In this document: piece after piece, positions 17,271 to 26,425 of the stretch | Layout: each line of letters starts with the position of its first letter | How positions within the stretch are numbered: position 1 is the stretch's first letter | NCBI GenBank assembly: GCA_903873915.1 | Contig: CAIQQH010000041.1 | Coordinates: 1 to 44,063 of the forward strand | DNA: 44,063 nucleotides | Direction: 5' to 3' | Source of the DNA: an uncultured Flavobacteriia bacterium | GTDB taxonomy: Bacteria; Bacteroidota; Bacteroidia; Flavobacteriales_D; Crocinitomicaceae | The notes under the pieces: generated by a model | Database searches by the model: none | Told to the model about the DNA's origin: nothing | What the model saw: the letters and a program-made list of their open reading frames with translations, nothing else | Made by a program: the position numbers and the translations under genes

Positions 17271-17575
17271 ATTTAAGAAATTGGTCGATCGCACATACAA
17301 AAGGATTGATTTTAGGATTGTTATCTCCTTTAATTTTTATACCTATCGTGATTTTCATGTTGAGCTGGGTACAGAATTTTCAGTTCCAGCAAATGTGGCA
17401 CATGTTCACCTTGGATCCTATGACACGAAGTAAGATCATTTCGATTGCCATTATTTCAAATTTAGCGTGGTTTTATACCTTCTTGAATCGCGAAAAGTAT
17501 GGAATTGCAATGGGAGTCATAATTGGTACAATCGGTTTTTTACCCTATATCATTTACGTCAACTTTATCATGTAA
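17267..17575 (+). CDS. Small membrane protein between surE and lpxB
   Basis: 102 residues from the ATG at 17267, chosen because it makes the ATGA overlap with surE; an in-frame ATG at 17258 would add three residues. Three hydrophobic segments (about 13-35, 53-70, 77-99) indicate an inner-membrane protein. No family recognised. The lpxB start follows its stop with no gap (TAAATG), so its dosage is tied to lipid A synthesis; a role there is only suggested by position. Confidence 0.75.
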   Translation: MNLRNWSIAHTKGLILGLLSPLIFIPIVIFMLSWVQNFQFQQMWHMFTLDPMTRSKIISIAIISNLAWFYTFLNREKYGIAMGVIIGTIGFLPYIIYVNFIM

Positions 17576-18715
17576 ATGGACACTGAAACTACCCCGAAAA
17601 AAATTTATATGATTGCTGGTGAGGCCTCGGGTGACTTACACGGGAGCAATGTCATTCGCGAACTTTTCGAAATGGACTCTACCTTAAAGATCCGTTGTTG
17701 GGGGGGGGATTTGATGAAGAAGGAGGGTGGTGAAGTTGTAAAACACATCAGAGAACTTGCCTTTATGGGCTTTCAGGAAGTGCTCATGAATCTTCGGACG
17801 ATTCTGCGCAACATGAAGCAGTGTAAAGCGGATATTGAGGCCTTTCAACCTGATGCTTTGTTATTGATCGATTATCCCGGGTTCAATTTGCGCATAGCAG
17901 AATGGGCAAAAACGAAAGGAATACCTGTTTACTACTATGTGTCTCCTCAAGTTTGGGCGTGGAAGCAGTCTCGGGTCTATAAAATTCGAAAGGTGGTGGA
18001 CCAGATGTTTGTCATCTTACCCTTCGAGAGAGCCTTTTATGAAAAATTCGATTATGTCGTAGATTATGTCGGTCATCCTTTACTTGATGCCATTCAGCAG
18101 TATGAAGAAGAACAAAGTGCGGGGAATTTTATTTCGAAAAATGGCTTGTCTACGAAGCCGATCATCGCTGTATTGCCAGGAAGTAGGCGGCAAGAGATTG
18201 CAAAGAAACTTCCCGTAATGTTGAAATCAGTAGACAATTTATTAGAATATCAAATTGTCATTGCTGGAGCGCCCAGCATGGATGAATCCTATTATGCCGA
18301 GTTTTTACCTGAAAACACAAAAATTGTTTTTGGACAAACATATGACCTACTGGCCAATTCAGTGGCAGCAATTGTGACATCTGGAACAGCAACATTAGAA
18401 ACGGCCTTGTTTAAGGTTCCTGAGGTGGTCTGCTATAAAAGCTCTCCTTTATCGTATCATATTGCCAAGCGACTGGTAAAGATTAAGTACATTTCCTTGG
18501 TCAATCTCATTATGGACCGTGAAGTTGTCAAAGAATTGATCCAAGGAGATTGTACTCCAGAGAAAATACGATTCGAGTTAAATCGAATTTTACCAGGGGG
18601 TGAATCAAGAAGTAAAATGGAAAAAGATTTTACTGAACTTACACAAATTCTTGGCGGGGGAGGTGCGAGTAAAAAAGTTGCACAATCCTTGTTGAAAACT
18701 ATTTGTAAGGCCTGA
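17576..18715 (+). CDS. lpxB: Lipid-A-disaccharide synthase
   Basis: 379 residues. A GT19 glycosyltransferase that joins UDP-diacylglucosamine to lipid X to form the lipid A disaccharide at the inner membrane. Recognised by the start MIAGEASGDLHG, by YYVSPQVWAWKQSR, by VGHPLLD, by LPGSRRQEI, and by the C-terminal TSGTATLE sugar-nucleotide site. Full length. The start touches the stop of the small membrane protein. Together with lpxD, lpxC/fabZ and lpxA at the far end of the window it supplies most early lipid A steps. Confidence 0.97.
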   Translation: MDTETTPKKIYMIAGEASGDLHGSNVIRELFEMDSTLKIRCWGGDLMKKEGGEVVKHIRELAFMGFQEVLMNLRTILRNMKQCKADIEAFQPDALLLIDYPGFNLRIAEWAKTKGIPVYYYVSPQVWAWKQSRVYKIRKVVDQMFVILPFERAFYEKFDYVVDYVGHPLLDAIQQYEEEQSAGNFISKNGLSTKPIIAVLPGSRRQEIAKKLPVMLKSVDNLLEYQIVIAGAPSMDESYYAEFLPENTKIVFGQTYDLLANSVAAIVTSGTATLETALFKVPEVVCYKSSPLSYHIAKRLVKIKYISLVNLIMDREVVKELIQGDCTPEKIRFELNRILPGGESRSKMEKDFTELTQILGGGGASKKVAQSLLKTICKA

Positions 18716-18736
18716 ATTAAAGCCAATCTCAACAGC

Positions 18737-18744
18737 TAATTTTG
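18737..18744 (+). promoter_or_regulatory. Candidate -7 element immediately before the SpoIID-like gene
   Basis: TAATTTTG fits TAnnTTTG and ends 4 bases before the GTG start at 18749. Transcription would begin at or next to the start codon. Confidence 0.45.
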
Positions 18745-18748
18745 TTTC

Positions 18749-19915
18749 GTGCGCATTCTATTTGCCATATCCTTTCTGTTCGCGACATTTTCCTATGCGC
18801 AACAAATGAGGATCGGGGTCTTTCGCGACCATGATCTTCAAAGGATAATGTGCGCATACAATGACGGTAGCTATACTGTCTTTGCCGATACAATGAATGC
18901 TGGAGCAATACTTCCCAATGAATTTGTTGAAATGTCAGTCATGCAAGGAAAAGTACTGCTGAAAAAAGGCGCAGTTGAACTGGGTGTTTTTGAGCGAATC
19001 GTTTTACAGCAGAATGACCCTAAAAACTCATTGGTTATTGCCTCTAAATCACCATCCTTGAAGCAACGAAAGTACGTTGGCGACTTTGAAATAACGTGTG
19101 CAGGAAAGGAATTAACTATAGTCAATCTCGCTGAGTTGAATGATTACCTGAAAGGGGTTGTTGAGTCGGAGGGAGGTGGTGGAGCCCATTTGGAATATTA
19201 CAAGGTTCAAGCGTTAATCAGCAGGACCTATGCGCTCAAACATCAGGGAAGACATGCAAAGGAGGGATTTGATTTGTGCGATCGTGTTCATTGTCAGGCG
19301 TATCACAACATGCTGAGGTATTCTTCGCTCATAGATACTGCCGTGCAACAAACGACAGGCTTGGTGATTGTCGACGACCAAGGAACCTTGATTGAATCCT
19401 ATTTTCATGCAAATTGTGGAGGACAAACGTGCGAGCCGCAATACATTTGGAATGAAGAGATACCGTATCTCAATTCTTTCATTGACACGTTTTGCATCTA
19501 TACAAAACAGGCGACTTGGGAGAAGCGCATCACTAAAAATAAATGGAGTAATTTTTTGGAATCAAAGTACAATTACCCAGTTTACGATAGTGCCTTTGCG
19601 GCGATGATGTATACATTTAATCAGCCACAGCGGAAAGCATTTTACATACACCCATCACTTGGAATTCCACTTCGTGACTTACGGGAAGAGTTTGGATTAA
19701 AATCCACGTTTTTTAGCTGTTACCCAGAAGGGGATGATGTTGTTTTGCGCGGTCGTGGTTTTGGGCATGGAGTAGGACTTTGCCAAGAAGGAGCAATGAA
19801 AATGGCAAGATCGGGTTACACTTTCGATCAGATCATTACCTATTATTTTCCTGGAGCTGTGGTGTGCGATGAACAGGGACGAAAATTTTTCAAGCAATCA
19901 TCTGAAAGGTTCTAG
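18749..19915 (+). CDS. SpoIID/LytB-domain secreted protein
   Basis: 388 residues, GTG start. A signal peptide (1-17, ending FSYA) is followed by a SpoIID domain: LNDYLKGVVESE, KVQALISRTYAL, a GLVIVDDQGTLIESYFHANC segment and RGRGFGHGVGLCQEGAMKMA, ending TYYFPGAVV. SpoIID cuts glycan strands lacking stem peptides during sporulation; the homolog LytB enhances an amidase. This organism is not expected to sporulate, so the protein is probably a periplasmic peptidoglycan lytic enzyme or amidase enhancer. The start is supported by the signal peptide; the gene converges with the FtsB-like gene one base away. Confidence 0.9.
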   Translation: MRILFAISFLFATFSYAQQMRIGVFRDHDLQRIMCAYNDGSYTVFADTMNAGAILPNEFVEMSVMQGKVLLKKGAVELGVFERIVLQQNDPKNSLVIASKSPSLKQRKYVGDFEITCAGKELTIVNLAELNDYLKGVVESEGGGGAHLEYYKVQALISRTYALKHQGRHAKEGFDLCDRVHCQAYHNMLRYSSLIDTAVQQTTGLVIVDDQGTLIESYFHANCGGQTCEPQYIWNEEIPYLNSFIDTFCIYTKQATWEKRITKNKWSNFLESKYNYPVYDSAFAAMMYTFNQPQRKAFYIHPSLGIPLRDLREEFGLKSTFFSCYPEGDDVVLRGRGFGHGVGLCQEGAMKMARSGYTFDQIITYYFPGAVVCDEQGRKFFKQSSERF

Positions 19916-19916
19916 T

Positions 19917-20201
19917 TTATTCGTAAGAAATAACGAAAATATCTTCATCATCTTTTTTGAACATCTTTTCTTCGCGAGCAAAGCTTTCAAGTTCACTGGT
20001 GTAGTGCAACTTGCGCAAGGTGTAACGCGTATTTTTGAGCTTTGCCTCGGCCTCAGTTGTTGCCACATCAATTTTATTTCGTTTTCCGATTTGATTGAAA
20101 ATGGTAAAAATGTCTACATCGTCGAGAAAAAGGATGTAAATAAAAAACAAGATCCCAGTAAGAATGAATTTATTCTTTAAGTATGCCCCCCATTTTTTCA
20201 T
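19917..20201 (-). CDS. FtsB/DivIC-like septum formation initiator
   Basis: 94 residues: a short basic N-terminus, one transmembrane helix (about 11-27, FILTGILFFIYILFL), then a coiled-coil helix and a C-terminal ESFAREEKMFKKDDEDIFVI segment. This is the FtsB/DivIC architecture, where the ARExxxFxKxxEDIFV end is the most conserved part. These proteins bind FtsL and FtsQ in the periplasm and help activate septal peptidoglycan synthesis. A TAnnTTCG-like box (20207-20214) lies 5 bases before the ATG. Confidence 0.88.
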   Translation of the reverse strand: MKKWGAYLKNKFILTGILFFIYILFLDDVDIFTIFNQIGKRNKIDVATTEAEAKLKNTRYTLRKLHYTSELESFAREEKMFKKDDEDIFVISYE

Positions 20202-20271
20202 AGCACCGAAGTTAAGCAGGAAATAGATGGCCTTAAATTGCCGACTGAAATAGTTATTAGAAAAGTAATGT

Positions 20272-20298
20272 GAAAAAGAAAGGCCCTAAACGGGCCTT
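20272..20298 (-). terminator. Intrinsic terminator after the periplasmic protein gene
   Basis: Perfect 7-pair stem AAGGCCC / GGGCCTT with a 5-base loop; on the minus strand it is followed by TTTCTTTTTC. It lies just past the stop at 20302. Confidence 0.85.
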
Positions 20299-20301
20299 CT
20301 A

Positions 20302-21027
20302 TTATTTTAAAATTTCTTCTGCTTTGGATTTAAATTCTGCGTCCTCTTCAAACCATTGGGATACCTTGGAGAGGAGTGTTTTTGCTTTGTCCTTTTGCTT
20401 TGCTTTCACATAGCACTGAGCTGTTTCTAGTACGCCCATTTGCAGCATCGCAACATCTGCTTCGCTCCACTCATCAATCGATGTGATTTTGGCTAACAAG
20501 GCATCTGCCTCTTTCCAAATGGTATTCGCACCACCTTTGTCTGCTTTCGCAAATTTTGTCGCTCCGTCCAAATATTTAGTGCCAACTCCATTGCGTGTAA
20601 TTTTGTAGTATTTCAGGACCCAACCAGCAGCTTTATTGTAATCCGCAGCGGACAGCTCATTGGAAATCAACTCAACCATAGAGAGTTGGAATTTCTCGAT
20701 AAATTCTTGGTGGTCAGCAAGTACTGATCCATCTTTGTCGAGTTTCATCGCTTTTCCTAAGGCAGTAATGGCCTCTTTGTACGCATTCTTAAACTTCTCA
20801 TCATCTGTACCTGACTGTGAAACTTTGTACAATCCTTTCGCTAACCATAGATTTGGAAGCGGATCCTTTTTTAAATCTTCTTTCTCAGAATAATTGAACG
20901 CGACTTTCACCAGTTTTTCATAGTTGCCGTCAGCATAAAGTATTTTAAGATCATCATATCCAGGTGCCTGAGCGCTAGCGTTCAGACCTGCGAAAAACAA
21001 CATTAAAAGGAAAATAATTTTTTTCAT
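20302..21027 (-). CDS. Secreted helical-repeat protein of unknown function
   Basis: 241 residues from the ATG at 21027; the open frame extends to 21120 but the signal peptide MKKIIFLLMLFFAGLNASAQ begins at 21027. The mature part is all-helical and TPR-like, with LLYADGNYEKLVKVAFNYSE-type helices and an alternating small/aromatic pattern, ending with a basic-acidic helix (KDKAKTLLSKVSQWFEED). Probably a periplasmic scaffold or adaptor. No family assigned. It has a strong terminator at its 3' end and an 89-base gap upstream holding a TAnnTTCG-like box (21069-21076), so it is likely its own unit. Confidence 0.75.
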   Translation of the reverse strand: MKKIIFLLMLFFAGLNASAQAPGYDDLKILYADGNYEKLVKVAFNYSEKEDLKKDPLPNLWLAKGLYKVSQSGTDDEKFKNAYKEAITALGKAMKLDKDGSVLADHQEFIEKFQLSMVELISNELSAADYNKAAGWVLKYYKITRNGVGTKYLDGATKFAKADKGGANTIWKEADALLAKITSIDEWSEADVAMLQMGVLETAQCYVKAKQKDKAKTLLSKVSQWFEEDAEFKSKAEEILK

Positions 21028-21116
21028 GGGATTTAAATTTGGTCGGCTCGTCTTTTCAATATCTATGCCGAATGTACTAAAAACAATTTGTTCAACGATA
21101 ATTGGACGACAAAGTT

Positions 21117-23255
21117 TCACTCTTCAACACTTCGAATGAGTAAATGCAAAATTTCTTGGGCGGCCGTTGAAATTTTTGTTCCAGGTCCGAAAACACCGAA
21201 TACGCCGGCCTTGAATAAGTACTCATAGTCTTGCTGTGGAATCACACCCCCAGCAATGACCATAATATCTGCACGGCCTAGCTTCTTCAATTCATCGATG
21301 ACTTGAGGGATAAGTGTCTTGTGTCCTGCGGCAAGTGAAGACACGCCCAAGATGTGAACATCATTTTCTACAGCTTGCTTGGCTGCCTCTGCGGGTGTTT
21401 GAAACAATGGACCAATGTCAACGTCAAAACCAATGTCAGCAAAGGAGGTGGCAATAACCTTTGCTCCCCGGTCGTGGCCATCTTGACCCATCTTTGCAAT
21501 CATGATGCGCGGACGTCGGCCTTCCAAGGTACTGAAGCGATCTGTAAGTTCGCGGGCAATTTTAAAATCTTTATCATCCATAGCTTCATGTGAATAGACT
21601 CCACTTATTGAGCGAATTGTTGCGGTATATCGACCATAAACGCGCTCCATTGCAGATGAGATTTCCCCGAGCGTGGCGCGTTTTCTTGCACAGCGAATGG
21701 CAATTTCTAGCAAGTTTCCAGACTCATCTCTTGCCGCCTGTTCTAGTGCGATTAACTCTACCTGAACAGTCTGCTCATCTCTGTTGGCGCGTAATTCTGC
21801 CAATCTTTGCAATTGTGATTCGCGTACTTTCGTGTTGTCCACTTCTAAAATATCAATGGCGGTATTGCTCTTGTCACTTACCTGGTATCGGTTGACTCCA
21901 ACAATCACATCCTTGCCTGAATCAATGCGGGCTTGTTTTCTTGCAGCAGCCTCTTCAATGCGCATTTTAGGCAACCCGGTTTCAATTGCCTTAGCCATTC
22001 CACCTAGTTCTTCTACCTCAGAAATCAATTTCCACGCTTCATCAACCAATTGTTCGGTGAGTTTTTCTACATAGAAACTTCCTGCATACGGATCTATAAA
22101 TGAGGTGATTCCTGTTTCCTGTTGAAGGTAAATTTGCGTGTTTCTTGCGATACGTGCTGAAAAATCTGTCGGTAATGCGATGGCTTCATCCAATGCATTT
22201 GTGTGCAAAGATTGTGTACCACCCAATACTGCCGCCAGTGCCTCGATGCAGGTCCGTGCCACATTATTGAACGGATCTTGTTCGGTCAAACTCCATCCAG
22301 ATGTCTGACAATGGGTTCTTAAAGCGAGTGATTTACTGCTCGTTGGATCAAATTGCTGAACGATTTTCGACCAAATCAATCGTCCAGCGCGCAATTTGGC
22401 AATCTCCATGTGGTGATTCATGCCAATGGCCCAGAAAAAACTCAGTCTCGGTGCGAACTCATCGATTTTGAGCCCCGCTTTGATTCCCGCACGCAAGTAT
22501 TCAAGCCCATCTGCTAACGTATACGCCAATTCAATCGCTGCCGTAGCACCTGCCTCTTGCATGTGATAGCCTGAAATCGAAATTGAATTGAACTTAGGCA
22601 TGTGCTTCGACGTATACTCGAAAATGTCGGCAATAATACGCATCGATGCAGCTGGTGGATAGATATAGGTGTTGCGCACCATAAACTCTTTCAGGATATC
22701 ATTTTGAATGGTTCCAGAAAGCAACTCTTGGGAAACACCTTGTTCTTCTGCTGCGACAATGTAAAAAGCCATGATTGGAATCACAGCCCCATTCATGGTC
22801 ATCGAAACAGACATTTGATCCAAAGGAATTTGATCGAATAAAATGTTCATGTCCAAAATGGAATCGATCGCTACACCAGCTTTACCCACATCGCCAACAA
22901 CACGCTCGTGATCTGAGTCATAACCGCGATGCGTGGCCAAGTCAAAAGCAACGGATAGACCTTTTTGTCCGGCAGCAAGATTTCTTCTGTAAAAAGCATT
23001 CGATTCTTCTGCAGTTGAAAATCCAGCATATTGACGAATGGTCCATGGCCGAATGGCATACATGGACGCATAGGGTCCACGTAAAAAGGGAGGAAGCCCT
23101 GATACATATCCAATATGCTCAGTTTGCTCTATGTCTTTGGCTGTGTAACGCGAATTCAAATGAATGCCTTCAGCCGTTTCGAAATTGCTTTGACCGACTG
23201 CACCTGCACTTCCTTTTCCGTGAAAAGAAATTTTTGAAAAATTGATCTTACCCAT
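21117..23255 (-). CDS. mutB: Methylmalonyl-CoA mutase, large (catalytic) subunit
   Basis: 712 residues. A TIM-barrel substrate domain (about 1-560) with [21 protein letters not shown] and [12 protein letters not shown] is followed by a C-terminal cobalamin-binding domain with the base-off histidine motif DGHDRG and later GVSSLAAGH and VIAGGVIP. It interconverts (R)-methylmalonyl-CoA and succinyl-CoA with adenosylcobalamin, linking propionate, odd-chain fatty acid or branched amino acid breakdown to the TCA cycle. It overlaps the small-subunit gene by 8 bases. No MeaB-type chaperone or epimerase gene is in the window. Confidence 0.97.
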   Translation of the reverse strand: MGKINFSKISFHGKGSAGAVGQSNFETAEGIHLNSRYTAKDIEQTEHIGYVSGLPPFLRGPYASMYAIRPWTIRQYAGFSTAEESNAFYRRNLAAGQKGLSVAFDLATHRGYDSDHERVVGDVGKAGVAIDSILDMNILFDQIPLDQMSVSMTMNGAVIPIMAFYIVAAEEQGVSQELLSGTIQNDILKEFMVRNTYIYPPAASMRIIADIFEYTSKHMPKFNSISISGYHMQEAGATAAIELAYTLADGLEYLRAGIKAGLKIDEFAPRLSFFWAIGMNHHMEIAKLRAGRLIWSKIVQQFDPTSSKSLALRTHCQTSGWSLTEQDPFNNVARTCIEALAAVLGGTQSLHTNALDEAIALPTDFSARIARNTQIYLQQETGITSFIDPYAGSFYVEKLTEQLVDEAWKLISEVEELGGMAKAIETGLPKMRIEEAAARKQARIDSGKDVIVGVNRYQVSDKSNTAIDILEVDNTKVRESQLQRLAELRANRDEQTVQVELIALEQAARDESGNLLEIAIRCARKRATLGEISSAMERVYGRYTATIRSISGVYSHEAMDDKDFKIARELTDRFSTLEGRRPRIMIAKMGQDGHDRGAKVIATSFADIGFDVDIGPLFQTPAEAAKQAVENDVHILGVSSLAAGHKTLIPQVIDELKKLGRADIMVIAGGVIPQQDYEYLFKAGVFGVFGPGTKISTAAQEILHLLIRSVEE

Positions 23256-24582
23256 TTTTTTCAGTCATTAGTTCACGTTCAAGGATAAGGTGTGGCAAAC
23301 CAAAATAGTTCAATACATCGGCGTAGTCTACCTTTTCTGGTGAGGGATTAGCGAACTTATTCACGCCAATTAAAAGGTGTTTACTGTCACGAACGGCTGT
23401 CAATCGTTTATTGGCCGTCTCGTGAATAAGTGTTTGAAGCATAGAGGCACATTCTTCACTGAAAACGCCATTCTTCACTTCGGTTTCTTGAAATAGTTCC
23501 CATGCTTTTTCAGAAAATTGTGTCGTCAACTGCTCAATTGCATAACTTCCACCGATCGGGTCATTGACTATGTGCAGGTAACTTTCTTCCTTTAAGAGCA
23601 AGGAGATATTGGTGACCATTCGCTCAGCAAGTTCGTGCGAAGGATGTGAACTCGCAATGGTGTAGGGATGAATTAATAGGCTGTTTGCACCTGCAACAGC
23701 CGCAGAAAGCCCTTCCGTTGTTTGACGCAATAAATTGGTGTATGGATCCATCAATGACTTATTCATTGGACCACTAACCGCCGTAATGACGCAGTTTTTT
23801 GAGCAGGAATGTACCGGAGAATACGCATCGACGATGGACGACCAAAGTTCTTTTAATGAACGTATTTTCGCAATAGAGTAAAAATAATTTGCTGTAATTC
23901 CAACCGAGAAATGAATGCATGCTGCAGCTTGATCGATGTTCATTCCGGCATCAAGCAATACACCCAAACATTCATTTGCTGTTGATAAAGAAAAGGCAAG
24001 TTCTTGTGTGGCATTCGCTCCAGTTTGTTGCAGACCATAGCCATTGATGACAATAAATGGGGTTTGTTTCTCACTGAACAAGGGTGCCAATTTGCGAATA
24101 GGATCCAATCCTACTACATGAGGGTCAATGGCATATTTGATCTTGCCATGGTATGCACTTCCAATGGACTGCTGAATGCGGTAAACCGTTTCTATGCTAT
24201 TTGTGATAATTGTAGTATGGATGTACTGAAATTCAATTCCTTTAAAAAGGAGGTCTAAATTCGCTGATTCGTTTGTTCTAAAGTCGAAAATTGGCTCGTC
24301 ACAACCCGTCATTAAAAGTTCAATGACCTTTTCATTTGCAGATTTTTCGTCTTGAACCTCAATCAGCGTTGCGATGTGCCAATCATTGCTGATTGAATTG
24401 CCACGGCGAAACCCTTCTGCGCTATTTTTTTCCAAATCGTAATGATAAGTAGCGTAGTTGATGCCTTCGATTTCATCGTGTCGCTCTAAGACGCTGGGAT
24501 CTTCTCCTTTTAACTCCTTCGTCAATTGAATTTGCCATTCTTCTAGACTTGGGATAGGAAAATCTGTTTTTAAACCAATCAT
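23248..24582 (-). CDS. mutA: Methylmalonyl-CoA mutase, small subunit
   Basis: 444 residues. Homologous to the barrel half of the large subunit ([54 protein letters not shown]) but with no cobalamin domain: the frame stops after the barrel and linker. In two-subunit mutases this chain is structural and non-catalytic, and it diverges quickly, as seen here. Translated just ahead of mutB with an 8-base overlap, which fits 1:1 assembly of the heterodimer. Confidence 0.92.
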   Translation of the reverse strand: MIGLKTDFPIPSLEEWQIQLTKELKGEDPSVLERHDEIEGINYATYHYDLEKNSAEGFRRGNSISNDWHIATLIEVQDEKSANEKVIELLMTGCDEPIFDFRTNESANLDLLFKGIEFQYIHTTIITNSIETVYRIQQSIGSAYHGKIKYAIDPHVVGLDPIRKLAPLFSEKQTPFIVINGYGLQQTGANATQELAFSLSTANECLGVLLDAGMNIDQAAACIHFSVGITANYFYSIAKIRSLKELWSSIVDAYSPVHSCSKNCVITAVSGPMNKSLMDPYTNLLRQTTEGLSAAVAGANSLLIHPYTIASSHPSHELAERMVTNISLLLKEESYLHIVNDPIGGSYAIEQLTTQFSEKAWELFQETEVKNGVFSEECASMLQTLIHETANKRLTAVRDSKHLLIGVNKFANPSPEKVDYADVLNYFGLPHLILERELMTEKNG

Positions 24583-24639
24583 TTATTTGTGTCAATTAAT
24601 TCGAAATTCATTGAAGTACGAAAATACGGAAAAAGGAGA

Positions 24640-24795
24640 TTAGATAAATAGTTTCAATACGATGACCGTCAAGGCCGTAAATGCACAACAAGACAGGAAC
24701 CATGCACCAAAGGATTTATACCCTTGATTTCTAAAGTATAGATAGCTCAAAGTGCCGCAAGCAATACCGATTATGAATGCGTAGGTGAGGTTCAT
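24640..24795 (-). CDS. 51-residue membrane protein
   Basis: A complete ATG-to-TAA frame on the minus strand, MNLTYAFIIGIACGTLSYLY then FRNQGYKSFGAW, ending in ALTVIVLKLFI. Two hydrophobic helices (about 4-21 and 32-51) flank a short basic loop, giving a tidy two-pass inner-membrane miniprotein with good codon use. It sits 57 bases upstream of mutA and faces away from the lysine-rich protein gene. No function recognised. A real but small gene is the simplest reading; conservation in relatives would decide. Confidence 0.6.
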   Translation of the reverse strand: MNLTYAFIIGIACGTLSYLYFRNQGYKSFGAWFLSCCAFTALTVIVLKLFI

Positions 24796-24856
24796 ACGGA
24801 AGGATTATTTGGCATGTAATTTGAAAATTGCCGATGAATTTCAAAATTACATAAAA

Positions 24857-25072
24857 ATGAAAGCACTAAGAAAAGGAATGAGTTTATTGGCAGTAGCCTT
24901 TATTTCATCCATGTCCATCGCACAGGAGCAAAAGCAAAGCGAAAAAAAGGAAATTGAACCGGTAAAAGTCAACGAAGTAGTTGTGTCTAAGAAAACGCAC
25001 AGCCAAAGAAAAGATAAAAAGCTTTTGCGTGTCGAGCGAATTCAAAAGGCTGAAAAAGAGGAAAAAGAATAA
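24857..25072 (+). CDS. Small secreted lysine/glutamate-rich protein
   Basis: 71 residues from the ATG at 24857; the longer frame to 24785 lacks sense because a signal peptide (MKALRKGMSLLAVAFISSMSIAQ) starts here. The mature part is about 48 residues, almost entirely charged (EQKQSEKKEIEPVKVNEVVV, KKTHSQRKDKK), low complexity and probably unstructured or a single helix. No family known. A perfect intrinsic terminator follows directly. The charge could suit nucleic acid or peptidoglycan contact, but that is speculation. Confidence 0.7.
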   Translation: MKALRKGMSLLAVAFISSMSIAQEQKQSEKKEIEPVKVNEVVVSKKTHSQRKDKKLLRVERIQKAEKEEKE

Positions 25073-25076
25073 AGAG

Positions 25077-25100
25077 AAAGAGGCGAAAGCCTCTTTTTTT
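25077..25100 (+). terminator. Intrinsic terminator after the lysine/glutamate-rich protein
   Basis: Stem AAAGAGGC / GCCTCTTT (8 pairs) with a GAAA tetraloop and T run. It sits between converging genes and may also work on the minus strand, where a weaker TTTCTCTTT follows. Confidence 0.85.
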
Positions 25101-25545
25101 ATATGGCGAATTGCTCGAAGTGATGCGTCAGGTGTTTTTGGTTCAAAAGACACCATTCGTCAAAATTCAAAGGGCCATAGTATGGGTGGATTTCCGTTTG
25201 ATTTTCATCCGCGAAGTGCTCTTCAAAGTCAATCCATTCAAGTAAAAATTCATCAATTGCCAATTCGATTTCTTCATGGCGCAGAGGAGTGTCTTTTATG
25301 GCAAAAGGAACTTCAATATTTCGTGCCATTGGTTTGTCTGATCGCAAAAAGGCCTTCATTTTGTCCACTTTCTCTTCTGGAACTTCTAAAGGAAAATGAT
25401 CTTTTCCAGAAGCAATCCGCAAGCTATCCGACAAGTGCTCAATCATTCGCTGAGCAGACATCGATCCCCATAGAGGTTTAGCATCTGGACTTAAAGAATC
25501 CATTCGGCCTAAAATGTGCGTAATTTCTAATTCTACAGATCCCAT
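25099..25545 (-). CDS. DUF1569/DinB-superfamily-like protein
   Basis: 148 residues from the ATG at 25545; an upstream TTG at 25560 would overlap the lipid kinase gene and is less likely. A helical protein with PLWGSMSAQRMIEHLSDSLR near the N-terminus and HPYYGPLNFDEWCLLNQKHL, then THHFEQF at the end; the spaced histidines are as in DUF1569 and the wider DinB bundle. The function of this group is unknown. It follows the lipid kinase by one base, so is co-transcribed with it. Confidence 0.75.
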   Translation of the reverse strand: MGSVELEITHILGRMDSLSPDAKPLWGSMSAQRMIEHLSDSLRIASGKDHFPLEVPEEKVDKMKAFLRSDKPMARNIEVPFAIKDTPLRHEEIELAIDEFLLEWIDFEEHFADENQTEIHPYYGPLNFDEWCLLNQKHLTHHFEQFAI

Positions 25546-25546
25546 T

Positions 25547-26425
25547 TTATTTATTTCCAATAAGAATATTTAAGCTACTAGGAACAACTTGAATGTTCAA
25601 TTCATCCCGTACGTCAAATGGCTCACCGTCGTAATGCGCAATTTTTTGACTCAGTTTAATGCGTGCTTTTTGAAAAGGAATCACCTCTGCAAATTTTGAC
25701 TTGTGCGAAGTGCGACGGAAAAAGCGATAAATGACGCTTGGTGCAAACCACATTGAAAAGGGCTTTAAGATGCACAATTCAATCTTCCCGTCTGTGACAT
25801 CAGAAGTAGGAGAAACGACAAATCCATTTCCAAACTCAGATGCGTTAGCAATTGTACACAACACAACAGGCATGGTCTTTATTTCACCATTCAGATCAAC
25901 AGAAATATTGATTGGATTGTAGCGTATAAATTCACGAAGAACAAGTTTTACATAACTCCAAAATCCTCGTTTGTGGTAACTATCAAATTTCTTGGCTACA
26001 ATTGCATCGAAGCCATATCCACCAATTCCTAGAAAGGGTTTGTCATTCACTAAAACAGTGTCCATACGAATCGATGCTTCTTTATTGATGCATTCAATCG
26101 CTTTTGGAATGTTTACAGGAATTCCCATGTGGCGAGCTAAACCATTGCCTGATCCACAAGGAAGAATGGCAAGTTTTGTTTGTGAGCCAATCAATGAAGT
26201 GCCAACCTCATGAACAGACCCATCGCCACCAACAGCACAAACAATATCAACTCCGTTCATTGATGCTTCGTAAGCCAATTTTTTGGCATGCTTTCGGTAC
26301 TCCGTAAAAACGATGTCGTAATCGAATTTAGAATGATCCAAATACTTTTCAATCTGTTCTGGCAAATCTCCTTTTTTTCCGACTCCGGAAATTGGGTTGA
26401 TGATAAATCGGATCCTCTGCTTCAT
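25547..26425 (-). CDS. YegS/BmrU-type lipid (diacylglycerol) kinase
   Basis: 292 residues, typical length. FIINPISGVGKKG at the N-terminus and the nucleotide motif GGDGS (66-70), followed by LPCGSGNGLARHMGIP. The C-terminal beta-sandwich domain includes VSPTSDVTDGKIELC. Family members phosphorylate diacylglycerol or related lipids with ATP at the inner membrane face. The start overlaps the stop of the upstream LtaS-like gene (ATGA), suggesting coupled translation; an LtaS-type reaction would release diacylglycerol, which this enzyme could recycle. Confidence 0.9.
   Translation of the reverse strand: MKQRIRFIINPISGVGKKGDLPEQIEKYLDHSKFDYDIVFTEYRKHAKKLAYEASMNGVDIVCAVGGDGSVHEVGTSLIGSQTKLAILPCGSGNGLARHMGIPVNIPKAIECINKEASIRMDTVLVNDKPFLGIGGYGFDAIVAKKFDSYHKRGFWSYVKLVLREFIRYNPINISVDLNGEIKTMPVVLCTIANASEFGNGFVVSPTSDVTDGKIELCILKPFSMWFAPSVIYRFFRRTSHKSKFAEVIPFQKARIKLSQKIAHYDGEPFDVRDELNIQVVPSSLNILIGNK

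Noticed and set aside
21028..21120. Longer N-terminus of the secreted helical protein
   Set aside because: It would bury a clear signal peptide that begins at the ATG at 21027.
23248..24582. Pseudogene status for the mutase small subunit because it lacks the cobalamin domain
   Set aside because: Small subunits of two-chain mutases are normally non-catalytic, and the frame is intact and overlaps mutB.
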